Source: Burkholderiales bacterium (GTDB taxonomy: Bacteria > Pseudomonadota > Gammaproteobacteria > Burkholderiales > Usitatibacteraceae). From it: a stretch of 7,136 bases of DNA. The notes under the pieces were generated by a model. That model did no database searches, was not told where the DNA came from, and was given only the letters and a program-made list of their open reading frames with translations. Numbering within the stretch: the stretch's first letter is position 1; every line of letters begins with the position of its first letter. Positions 1-6,826 of this stretch are shown piece after piece. Where the stretch lies: NCBI GenBank assembly GCA_026786225.1, contig JAJAYN010000331.1, forward strand, positions 1-7,136, written 5' to 3'. The position numbers and the translations under genes are program-made.

Positions 1-624
1 GTCAAACACCCGCAATGGTCGCGCCTCAAGAATTACCACACTCGATACACCGCCGGCGGCATTGATCACCACCCTTGCCCGTACGTTGCCCAACTCTATA
101 CCCGCGCGTACGGCGTCGCGCGGAAAGTCCGGCTGCTCGCGCGTCAATACCGTGACGCTGGTCGCAACCGATTCTTTGGGCGGCACCGGACGTGCCGTCG
201 GCGCAGCACTGGCAACGACATTGGCAGGCGGTACAGTCAGCGACGGTGCGGCCTGGACAGGCACGGGCGCTGGCGTCGGTAGCGCAGGTGCGGGCGCTGC
301 CGCGACAGGCGCTGCTGTTTTGGACTCGGCGACGAGCGTAGCTTTTGCGTCAACAGACTTGCCAGCTGCGGGCGATGACGTTTCGGGTGTCTTGGCCGTA
401 TTGTCCTTGAGCGACTTCAAGTCCGACATGTAGTCAACGACTTTCCGCGGCACGTGGTAATCGGGCTGGGTCTGCTGCTTTTGCTCAACGTACTTGAGCC
501 GTTCTGCGGTAGTGGGAACAGTTTCAGGTTTCTGGCAAGCAGCCAGCGCGGCTGTTATGGCCAGTAACAGGACCAGATGCGAGCCACGAGTCGCCACAGG
601 TGAATCAACGTAGTTGGAAATCAT
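1..624 (-). CDS. TonB C-terminal-domain lipoprotein (partial, 3' end outside window)
   Basis: The reading frame is open from the ATG at 622-624 to the window edge (208 codons, no stop), so the C-terminus is missing. Residues 17-30 form a hydrophobic signal segment ending in a lipobox, LAAC, with the lipidated cysteine at residue 30. Residue +2 is Gln, not Asp, which by the E. coli Lol rule favours outer-membrane sorting. A charged stretch (about 40-75) is followed by a low-complexity Ala/Pro/Val linker (about 100-150). From about residue 160 the pattern REQPDFPRDAVRAG...GNVRARVVINAAGGVSSVVI matches the start of a TonB C-terminal (energy transducer) domain. Classical TonB has an N-terminal inner-membrane helix, whereas this protein has a lipid anchor, so a role in driving TonB-dependent receptors is uncertain. 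The start is supported by an AAGGGG sequence about 10 bases upstream. A GTG at codon 10 would give a more typical short signal peptide but lacks a clear ribosome site. Confidence 0.8.
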   Translation of the reverse strand, partial: MISNYVDSPVATRGSHLVLLLAITAALAACQKPETVPTTAERLKYVEQKQQTQPDYHVPRKVVDYMSDLKSLKDNTAKTPETSSPAAGKSVDAKATLVAESKTAAPVAAAPAPALPTPAPVPVQAAPSLTVPPANVVASAAPTARPVPPKESVATSVTVLTREQPDFPRDAVRAGIELGNVRARVVINAAGGVSSVVILEARPLRVFD

Positions 625-801
625 GAATTGCAAACCCCTTTTTTCAAATCAATTTTCAAACGAACCGCCACTCTCAGGCTCGCGCAGTTGAAATTTCCTG
701 AATCATCCGATATTGTGGCGCCCTGTTTTTTTGTTACCGGAATATACCGTATGCGGCAAACCGAAAATTTATCGCGCCTTTTTCAGCGTTTTTTCCGTTG
801 C
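625..801. other. AT-rich intergenic gap between two leftward genes
   Basis: This 177-bp gap separates the end of the methyltransferase-like gene from the start of the TonB-domain lipoprotein gene, both on the minus strand. It is clearly more AT-rich than the flanking genes and has several A/T runs, as expected of a promoter region. The best minus-strand sigma70-like pair I can find is TTGCCG (754-759) and TAACAA (731-736) with a 17-base spacer. A TATATT (741-746) also lies within it. All matches are weak. I see no stem followed by a T-run on the minus strand that would clearly end the upstream operon, so read-through into the lipoprotein gene remains possible. Confidence 0.4.
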
Positions 802-1917
802 TTATATGGCTGGTCGCACAACCACGGTGACGAGGGCAAACAGGTTGGTATCCAGATTATCGACCGTTTCGCCGGTCTGATTCTTGTCCCAGCCCAGCAA
901 TCGACCCATTTTTCGCACGCTTACATGGTCCTCTGTTTCAAACGCGACCACTTTCAGCCCTGCTTTTTCGTATTGTTCACGACTAAATGGGGAACGACCA
1001 TCGGCCATTGGCCTATATTTCTCCTTTGGGCCCGAAGGTTTTGGGTAAATGTTGTAAATCACCAGTTTGCCGCCCGGTGCCAGCGCGTTGAAAATAGCCG
1101 CCAAAAACACTTCGTCACTGACGCCCAGATCGACCAACTGGCGTTTGTCGTCAACCTTGCGTTCGGGCTTGATGTAGCCCCGCGTGAGGGTATTTTTAGA
1201 CAAGATGAGGTCAAAGTCCCCGCCAACCTGCTCGATAATTTTTGGATCCTTGGGCCAAAATCCGTGGGCCAGGGTGACCGAGCCGCGTCCGCGCAGAAAT
1301 CCGCTGGCAATCGGTGCAAGTGGGACGGCTCCCTGATCGCTGCGCTCTGAATACAACGCGGCCAGATAGCTATCCGGATCAATGGCTGTGACGTGCGCGC
1401 CGAGGCTGGCCAGCAGGCGTACGTGGCCGATGCTGCCATAGCCGAAGTCGAGGATGCGTTTGCCGGCAACGTCCTTGAAGATTTGATCGACGGCAAAATC
1501 AAGCGCGCGCATATACGCCAGCGGCGAGCCGTACTTGGTGTAGTAGTAGCGAGACTCATCGAGCTGCACTGGCGCGAGTCCCCTCCTGCGCGCTTCGGGC
1601 AAGGTATCCCTCGCGGCTGGCGAAAAATATTCGCGCGTCATTTCATTGATGTACGCCGTGCGTGGCGCGACAGGTGGAAGAGCGCTGACGGCTGCCAGAA
1701 AATGACGCGTAAGGTCGCTTTGTGCCAGCGGCTCAAGCAGGGCTGCCTCATCGGCCAGGCCTTGCACCGTTGGGCTGAGGGCCGCTTTGGCCGAGGCAAT
1801 GACCGGCACCTTGGCGATTCGCTCGCTCCTTGCGGGCGCGTTGGTACGAGGTTGCGTGGCGCAACCCACCAATGACAGCAAGGCCAGATAAAGAAGAACG
1901 CGTAAATGCAAAATCAT
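802..1917 (-). CDS. Lipoprotein with a class I SAM-dependent methyltransferase-like domain
   Basis: The 371-aa product starts with a short n-region (MILHLR), a hydrophobic core and a lipobox LVGC, with Cys19 as the predicted lipidated residue and Ala at +2. It should therefore be exported and lipid-anchored. After a linker and a helical region (about 50-120), a Rossmann methyltransferase fold begins. Motif I is ILDFGYGSIG (155-164, D157, G159, G161, G164), the strand-2 acidic residue is D180 in VTAIDPD, motif IV is FDLILSKNTL (235-244), and LAPGGKLVIYNIYP (279-292) forms the following strand. The blocks TRGYIKPER, LGVSDEVF and ADGRSPF look like subfamily-specific signatures. The substrate is unknown. 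The combination is odd because SAM is normally confined to the cytoplasm. The gene begins 35 bases after the stop of the membrane protein gene, so it is likely the last gene of a four-gene operon. The ribosome site is weak. There is no equally good internal start that would remove the signal peptide: the next Met is residue 93. Confidence 0.8.
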   Translation of the reverse strand: MILHLRVLLYLALLSLVGCATQPRTNAPARSERIAKVPVIASAKAALSPTVQGLADEAALLEPLAQSDLTRHFLAAVSALPPVAPRTAYINEMTREYFSPAARDTLPEARRRGLAPVQLDESRYYYTKYGSPLAYMRALDFAVDQIFKDVAGKRILDFGYGSIGHVRLLASLGAHVTAIDPDSYLAALYSERSDQGAVPLAPIASGFLRGRGSVTLAHGFWPKDPKIIEQVGGDFDLILSKNTLTRGYIKPERKVDDKRQLVDLGVSDEVFLAAIFNALAPGGKLVIYNIYPKPSGPKEKYRPMADGRSPFSREQYEKAGLKVVAFETEDHVSVRKMGRLLGWDKNQTGETVDNLDTNLFALVTVVVRPAI

Positions 1918-1952
1918 GTTGTCATCTTAGCGTGTTAGACCCAGTGGAAAAT

Positions 1953-2666
1953 TCAATTTTGTGCCGATGACGCAGCGGCTTTTGCAATCGCCCGTTCCGG
2001 GGCCATGAGTTTAATGGCACCCAGCACCAGCAAATCGAGCAGACAATAGAATGCGCCTGCCGAGAAAGGCGGGTTGGCCGCTGTGATCCCCAGCCCAGGG
2101 GTGGTCGTCACCCAGGTCCAATTGCCCAGCGTAGTGCCGTATAGCTCCATCGCAAGTGCGAGTACGAACATGGTCGCGTAAAGCATCCTTGCACGACTGA
2201 AAATCATGCAAACGCCGAATACGCCAAAGAGTGCTGCGCCAAATTGGTCAAATCCAATCGTCCAGGCAAACCCCGCGTAGATAAGGGCGATCCACGGGAA
2301 AATGCCCTGAAAAGCGCGCCCTGCCTTGTGTTTCAATAATTTTTGCGAGGTAACGAGCCCGAGTGTCATCAGCAGCGCATGACCGGGAGGGACAAACAGC
2401 GGCACATTCGAAAACTGATAGTCGTACAGTCCCCATACCAGCGACAGGATGACTTCACCGAATCCGGCGATCAAGGTACAGAGCACCAGCACCCGGCGTT
2501 CCTCCCTGGCGCCGTTTCTAAATAGCCAACCCCAAACGCAAAAGGTCCAGAAAATCGCAGCGTATTGTCCCGGCCAGCCGAACACCGCGTCGAGCGCGAG
2601 GCCACCGACAATCACCGTGACGATATGCACGGCCGCCCACTGGGGTGCACGCTGCCAGAGGCGCAT
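1953..2666 (-). CDS. Polytopic integral membrane protein of unknown function
   Basis: I do not recognise the family. With the ATG at 2664-2666 the product is 237 aa with about seven or eight hydrophobic segments (roughly 12-29, 33-49, 58-80, 88-105, 113-128, 130-146, 150-170, 190-210) and a basic/alanine tail. Polar residues sit in or beside these segments: E71 and the following WGLYDY (78-83), PPGH (93-96), and ELYGTTLGNW (174-183). The pattern hints at a membrane-embedded binding or catalytic site, but this is inference. An in-frame TTG at 2694-2696 would add ten residues and overlap the dadA stop. I prefer the ATG because GGAG lies six bases upstream of it. That leaves 19 bases after the dadA stop. 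The gene is followed 35 bases later by the methyltransferase-like lipoprotein gene, which suggests co-transcription. Confidence 0.75.
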   Translation of the reverse strand: MRLWQRAPQWAAVHIVTVIVGGLALDAVFGWPGQYAAIFWTFCVWGWLFRNGAREERRVLVLCTLIAGFGEVILSLVWGLYDYQFSNVPLFVPPGHALLMTLGLVTSQKLLKHKAGRAFQGIFPWIALIYAGFAWTIGFDQFGAALFGVFGVCMIFSRARMLYATMFVLALAMELYGTTLGNWTWVTTTPGLGITAANPPFSAGAFYCLLDLLVLGAIKLMAPERAIAKAAASSAQN

Positions 2667-2685
2667 GTGCGGCTCCGGCAGTTGG

Positions 2686-3954
2686 TCAGGACTCAAGCGT
2701 CAGTCCTTCCAGCGCGATACCGGTTTTCTCACCGGAAATTAAGTCGCTCACCACTTTTGCGCAGCCACAGGAGAGCGTCCAGCCCAGCGCGCCGTGCCCG
2801 GCGTTGAGGAACAAATTGGTGATCGGCGACGCGCCGACAATCGGCGTGCCCTTTGGTGTGGCAGGGCGCAAACCGCACCAGGGTTTCAAGTCGGCCGCAT
2901 AGTCGCCCGCATTCGGGAAAACGGCTTTGGCATGATTGATCAAGAGCTTCACCCGTACTGTATCCAGTGTGGTGTCGTAACCGGCAATATCGGCCATGCC
3001 CGCAATGCGCAACTCGTTGCCGAGCAGGGCGTACACAACCTTGTAGGCGCTGTCGGTGACGCTGATGCGCGGGGCGCTGGCGAAGTCTTTGGCGTTGCTG
3101 GTATCGAGCGTGAGGCTGTAGCCTTTGAGCGGATAAATCGGCAGATAGAAGCCCAGCCGTTTGGCGTGCCAGGCATTCGCAGCGCCCATGGCCATGACGA
3201 ACGTATCGGCGTCGATGTCGCCCGCCGATGTGCTCACCGCCTCGATACGCGTGCCAGCTGCATTGCACGTGAAGCGATCAACGCTGGTGGATGTCAGGAA
3301 ATTAACGCCGCGTTTTCGAAGCAGGCCTTCCATGGCTACACAAAAGTCGTGGCAGTCACCCGCATCCTCGGACGGCGTGTGAATGCCGCCCACGACGCGG
3401 CTTTTGATGTACTGCAATGCAGGTTCCAGCGCCAGGCATTCCTTGCTGTCGAGCGCATTCTGCTCGCTGCCGAATGCACGTTGAAAATCGAGCGTACGTT
3501 TGGCACCATCAAGCGATGCTGCATCGGAAAAAATCACCAGCTTCCCATTGCGGCGGTAGTCAAAGGTAATGGGCTCATTGGCGACAATATCGTGAATCAG
3601 GTCGCGGCTGTAGTAGGCCAGTCGCAGCAAATGCACAGTGGAAATTTCTGCCTGTGGACGATTACAGGCGCGCACAAAGTTAATGCACCACCGCCATTGA
3701 TCGACATCGAACTTTGGATAAAAGCGCAGCGGGGAATCAGCGCGCAATAGCCAAGGTGGAATTTTCGGCACCACACCGGGACCTGCCAGAGGTGCGACAT
3801 AGCTGTACGAAAGCTGGCCGCCGTTGGCGTAACTGGTTTCTAGGCCCGCGTGTGCGTTGCGTTCGATCACTGTGACCTGATGTCCCGCCTTGTTCAGGAA
3901 ATAGGCGGTAGTAATGCCGACAATGCCGGCCCCCAGCGCAGCAACGCGGCTCAT
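2686..3954 (-). CDS. dadA: D-amino acid dehydrogenase (FAD-dependent, DadA family)
   Basis: The 422-aa product oxidatively deaminates D-amino acids to 2-oxo acids and ammonia. In characterised members electrons pass to the respiratory chain at the inner face of the cytoplasmic membrane. The N-terminus has the FAD-binding dinucleotide motif GAGIVG (8-13) with the ribose-binding acid E31 in VTVIER. Other DadA landmarks follow in order: ETSYANGGQ (39-47), EDAGDCHDF (196-204), YPLKGYSLTL (274-283), GMADIAGYDT (319-328), GLRPATPKGTPIVG (361-374) and NAGHGALGWTLSCG (384-397). Length is close to E. coli DadA (432 aa), so the gene appears intact. It starts one base after the stop of the upstream membrane/spermidine-synthase-like gene (TGA-A-ATG), which suggests translational coupling. 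No alanine racemase (dadX) or Lrp-type regulator lies in the window. Some DadA-like proteins act on other amino acids such as proline analogues, so the exact substrate is inferred. Confidence 0.92.
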   Translation of the reverse strand: MSRVAALGAGIVGITTAYFLNKAGHQVTVIERNAHAGLETSYANGGQLSYSYVAPLAGPGVVPKIPPWLLRADSPLRFYPKFDVDQWRWCINFVRACNRPQAEISTVHLLRLAYYSRDLIHDIVANEPITFDYRRNGKLVIFSDAASLDGAKRTLDFQRAFGSEQNALDSKECLALEPALQYIKSRVVGGIHTPSEDAGDCHDFCVAMEGLLRKRGVNFLTSTSVDRFTCNAAGTRIEAVSTSAGDIDADTFVMAMGAANAWHAKRLGFYLPIYPLKGYSLTLDTSNAKDFASAPRISVTDSAYKVVYALLGNELRIAGMADIAGYDTTLDTVRVKLLINHAKAVFPNAGDYAADLKPWCGLRPATPKGTPIVGASPITNLFLNAGHGALGWTLSCGCAKVVSDLISGEKTGIALEGLTLES

Positions 3955-3955
3955 T

Positions 3956-6016
3956 TCACTTCAACACTTGCAACAGGTTATTGAAATCGTCGGTCCATAA
4001 CCGCAGCCTGGGTTCAGGCGGAATGATGTATGAACCATCGAGGATTTCCGGTCTCAGAAACTGTGTTTTATCCTTGCTCAACAATACCCAATCGCTGGTG
4101 GTCGAGCCGTCATCGTAGCTGTCGCGCACCCACGCCACATTGAGCCCGCGTTTGTCAGCGATCATATTCACCACTGGCTTGAGATCGAGAAAGCGGTTGG
4201 ATACATGGAATGCAATCACGCCATCCGGTTTCATGTGCTTTTCATAAATTTCGAGCGCTTCGAGCGTGATCAAATGTACAGGGATCGAATCGCTGGAAAA
4301 CGCGTCGATGGCCAGCACATCAAAATTCTGCAGCGGTTCACGCTCCAGATTCAGGCGCGCATCACCAAGCGAAATCTCGATCCTGGCTTCAGTGTCCTTG
4401 AGATACGTAAACTCGCCACGCGCAATCGTCACGACATCAGGATTGATATCGTAGAACCGATAGGTGTCACCTTTGCCGCCGTAGGTGGCGATGGTACCCG
4501 TGCCGAGGCCGATAATGCCAACCTTGCGCGGGATGCCGGGTGACAGTTTCGCCTTGAGCAGGAGAATTCGCCCAATACCGGATTTGGGCTTGTAGTAGGT
4601 GGTGGCGGACCGGTTGTAGGGCGCGTCCATATATTGGTCACCGTGCAGGATGGCGCCGTGCACCAGCGAACGCCGGCGAAATTCCACACTCGGTGGATCA
4701 TATTGTTTGACCCGCAGGGTGCCGTAGAAATTACGCGCCATCACCCGCACGTCCTGACGAAATTCGATCACGGTATAGACCGCTGCAACACCGGCAAATA
4801 TAGTCACGGCGCAACCCAGCAGGACGAAGCCGATATGCACTTTGCGCCACAGCAGGTAAGTCGCCATTGCGGCCAGCGCGACGATGCTGATTTCAAGCTC
4901 ATAGTAGGCAGGCAGCGTCAGCGGCGCAATCACGCCCACCAGCAAGGCACCCAGTGCACCACCTATTGAGACCATCAGGTAGAACGTGGTCAGGTGACGC
5001 GGATGCGGCTTGAGGGCAACGAGTTCGCCATGGCAGTACATGCAGGCGATAAACAAGCCTGCCGAGAAAAGTCCGATCTGCCAATACAACAGGAAGTGCA
5101 AGTCCCTGTCGGCAAGTGTCCATGACATACCGATCACCATCACCGCCAGCAGCGGCAGGAAAAGGGTACGCTGGTACCAGCTCGAATTCACGTCCCTGGC
5201 GTCGAAGCACAGGATAAACGTGAGCAGGTACAGCGCCAGCGGCACCACCCACATCAGCGGAATCGAGGAAATGTTTTGCGTAAGGTGATTTGAAATCGCC
5301 AGCAACAAAATGGAGCCAAGTCCTGAGAGCGCGATCCAGGTGAATTGCTCACGGCGGGTTGGGGCGGCGATATGTTCTGCGCCCTTGTCAACAGTCGACG
5401 TGTTCGCCTGCGCGTTGGAGGGCTTCTCGTCAGCGCGTCCACGGAATGCGAACCATGCCGTCGCGGCAATCAATACGCCGAATACGCCGAAACCAATTGA
5501 CCAGCCGATAGCCTGTTGCTTTGTCGTGATCCACGGCTCGAAAATGAACGGGTAGCCGAGCAAGGCAATCATCGACGCCAGATTTGAAAGCGCGAAGAGG
5601 CGATACGGGCTGGCACCTGGATAGCTCTTGCTAAACCATACCTGCACCAGCGGGCTGGTGGTCGAAATCAGGAAATAGGGCAGGCCAATGGTGGCGCCAA
5701 GGAGCAGCAAAATACGCAGGCTGGGGACTTCGTCACCCGTCGGCTTCCATGCGACATCGGGAATGATGGGCAACAGTGCAATGGCGACCAGAATCAGCGC
5801 GATATGCAACATCGCCTGACGTGTAGGCCTGAGTTTGCGGGTGGTCCAGTCAGCGTAGAAATAGCCGGCCAGCAGCATGCACTGAAAAAAAACCAGGCAA
5901 GTGGTCCACACGGCAGCGGAGCCGCCAAACCAGGGCAGGATCTGTTTAGCGATAATCGGCTGCACCAGAAAAAGCAGAAAAGCCGAGACGAATACGGTAA
6001 GGGCGTAAAGAATCAT
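3956..6016 (-). CDS. Fused multi-spanning membrane / spermidine-synthase-like protein
   Basis: The 686-aa product has two parts. Residues 1-417 hold about 13 hydrophobic segments (roughly 3-23, 35-55, 68-86, 99-119, 138-158, 168-190, 226-242, 252-270, 285-302, 308-328, 343-366, 373-390, 395-417), with a charged loop at 191-225. Residues about 420-686 form a Rossmann domain of the spermidine synthase superfamily. It has VGIIGLGTGTIATYG (499-513) as the nucleotide-binding loop, the acid in FYDINPD (521-527), GDARL (551-555), DAFSSDSIPVHLIT (571-584) and HVSNRFLDLKPV (604-615). The layout matches proteins annotated as 'fused MFS/spermidine synthase'. The loop is GLGTGT instead of the GGGDG of true spermidine synthases, and the usual putrescine-site pattern is not evident, so polyamine synthesis is doubtful. 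Substrate and reaction are unknown. It is the first gene of the leftward operon. The ATG at 6014-6016 has only a weak ribosome site. Confidence 0.85.
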   Translation of the reverse strand: MILYALTVFVSAFLLFLVQPIIAKQILPWFGGSAAVWTTCLVFFQCMLLAGYFYADWTTRKLRPTRQAMLHIALILVAIALLPIIPDVAWKPTGDEVPSLRILLLLGATIGLPYFLISTTSPLVQVWFSKSYPGASPYRLFALSNLASMIALLGYPFIFEPWITTKQQAIGWSIGFGVFGVLIAATAWFAFRGRADEKPSNAQANTSTVDKGAEHIAAPTRREQFTWIALSGLGSILLLAISNHLTQNISSIPLMWVVPLALYLLTFILCFDARDVNSSWYQRTLFLPLLAVMVIGMSWTLADRDLHFLLYWQIGLFSAGLFIACMYCHGELVALKPHPRHLTTFYLMVSIGGALGALLVGVIAPLTLPAYYELEISIVALAAMATYLLWRKVHIGFVLLGCAVTIFAGVAAVYTVIEFRQDVRVMARNFYGTLRVKQYDPPSVEFRRRSLVHGAILHGDQYMDAPYNRSATTYYKPKSGIGRILLLKAKLSPGIPRKVGIIGLGTGTIATYGGKGDTYRFYDINPDVVTIARGEFTYLKDTEARIEISLGDARLNLEREPLQNFDVLAIDAFSSDSIPVHLITLEALEIYEKHMKPDGVIAFHVSNRFLDLKPVVNMIADKRGLNVAWVRDSYDDGSTTSDWVLLSKDKTQFLRPEILDGSYIIPPEPRLRLWTDDFNNLLQVLK

Positions 6017-6054
6017 TGGCGAATTGTCGCATGCCCGCTAGCCATTGCTAACCT

Positions 6055-6083
6055 TTGAGCGGCTACGGTGAGGCGGGTAAAAT
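6055..6083 (+). promoter_or_regulatory. Sigma70-like promoter for azlCD
   Basis: TTGAGC (6055-6060) and TAAAAT (6078-6083) are separated by exactly 17 bases, with four and five of six matches to the consensus. A start near 6090 would give a leader of about 20 bases before the azlC ATG at 6111. No strong Shine-Dalgarno sequence is visible in that leader. It is the best promoter match in the window and lies in the only divergent gap. Confidence 0.55.
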
Positions 6084-6110
6084 TGAATCCTTAGTCAGCG
6101 TATTCCTCAA
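6082..6110 (-). promoter_or_regulatory. Candidate sigma70-like promoter for the leftward operon
   Basis: Read on the minus strand, TTGAGG (6105-6110) and TTCAAT (6082-6087) are separated by 17 bases, and each matches the sigma70 consensus at four of six positions. Transcription would start near 6075 and leave a leader of about 60 bases before the ATG of the 686-aa gene. The -10 element overlaps that of the rightward azlC promoter by two bases. This is a weak match by eye and is mainly supported by its position upstream of the first gene. Confidence 0.3.
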
Positions 6111-6824
6111 ATGCATACCCCCCGTTCCGCATTCATTCAGGGCCTGAGAGATCAGGTTCCTTTTACGCCCGGTTTTGTTCCCTTTGGACTGATCACGGGG
6201 GCGGCAGCCATCAGTGCCGGGGTCGATCCCTGGCTGAGTATGGCGATGTCGGTGATCATGTATGCGGGCGCTGCCCAGTTGGCGGCGATATCGTTGCTTG
6301 CGCAGCACGCGCCAGGCGGGATCGTGGTGCTCACGGTGCTGGTGGTAAACCTGCGCATGATGATGTACAGCGCGGCGATTGCGCCCTATTTCAGTAAGAC
6401 GCCAAAATTGCAAAAATGGCTACTTGCCTACCTGCTGACGGATCATGCGTTTGCGCTGGTAACGACCAAGTTTGACAAGCGGCATGTGCCGAAACATATG
6501 GACGCCTACTATTTCGGCGTGACCAGTTCCATGTGGTGCATTTGGCAGGCGAGCGTTGCCGTCGGCATATTTGCCGGCGCACTCGTGCCCGCGAAGTGGT
6601 CGTTGGATTTTGCGATTCCATTGGTCTTTCTTTCACTGGTGTTGCCAGCACTGCGAACCAGAAGTCATTGGGCTGGTGCGATTGCGGCAGGCGTGGCGGC
6701 GGCGTTTTGCACCGCCATGCCGCTGAAGCTTGGCCTGGTCGCCGCAGCCATCACCGGCATTCTTATCGGTGTGCTGACGGAACGGTGGTTGGATGCACGC
6801 GTTAAAATCAAACCGGAAGCGTAG
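6111..6824 (+). CDS. azlC: AzlC family branched-chain amino acid export protein (large subunit)
   Basis: The 237-aa product is the larger subunit of the two-part AzlCD/YgaZH exporter in the inner membrane, known in other bacteria to export branched-chain amino acids or their analogues. Family landmarks are the N-terminal FTPGFVPFGLITGAAA (18-33), MYAGAAQLAAISLLA (50-64), VNLRMMMYSAAIAPYF (79-94) and LLTDHAFAL (108-116). These are followed by several hydrophobic segments to about residue 223 and a short basic tail. Length is typical for AzlC. The TAG stop lies two bases before the azlD start, as expected for a paired operon. There is no obvious ribosome site before the ATG, but the conserved N-terminal motif begins soon after it and no better start is present. 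The substrate is inferred from the family. Confidence 0.9.
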   Translation: MHTPRSAFIQGLRDQVPFTPGFVPFGLITGAAAISAGVDPWLSMAMSVIMYAGAAQLAAISLLAQHAPGGIVVLTVLVVNLRMMMYSAAIAPYFSKTPKLQKWLLAYLLTDHAFALVTTKFDKRHVPKHMDAYYFGVTSSMWCIWQASVAVGIFAGALVPAKWSLDFAIPLVFLSLVLPALRTRSHWAGAIAAGVAAAFCTAMPLKLGLVAAAITGILIGVLTERWLDARVKIKPEA

Positions 6825-6826
6825 AC

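Noticed and set aside
62..433. Plus-strand Ala/Gly/Thr-rich open frame
   Set aside because: It is the mirror image of the Ala/Pro-rich linker of the TonB-domain lipoprotein. The low-complexity composition explains the open frame.
718..733. GGCGCC followed by a run of T on the plus strand, resembling a terminator
   Set aside because: The stem is too short to be stable without a loop, and no plus-strand gene lies upstream to be terminated.
628..1350. Long plus-strand open frame (240 codons)
   Set aside because: It lies mostly antisense to the methyltransferase-like gene, whose frame has clear motifs. The plus-strand product has no recognisable domain or signal.
2794..3750. Long plus-strand open frame (318 codons)
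   Set aside because: It is fully antisense to dadA, which is unambiguous by motif content. GC-rich codon bias commonly leaves such open antisense frames.
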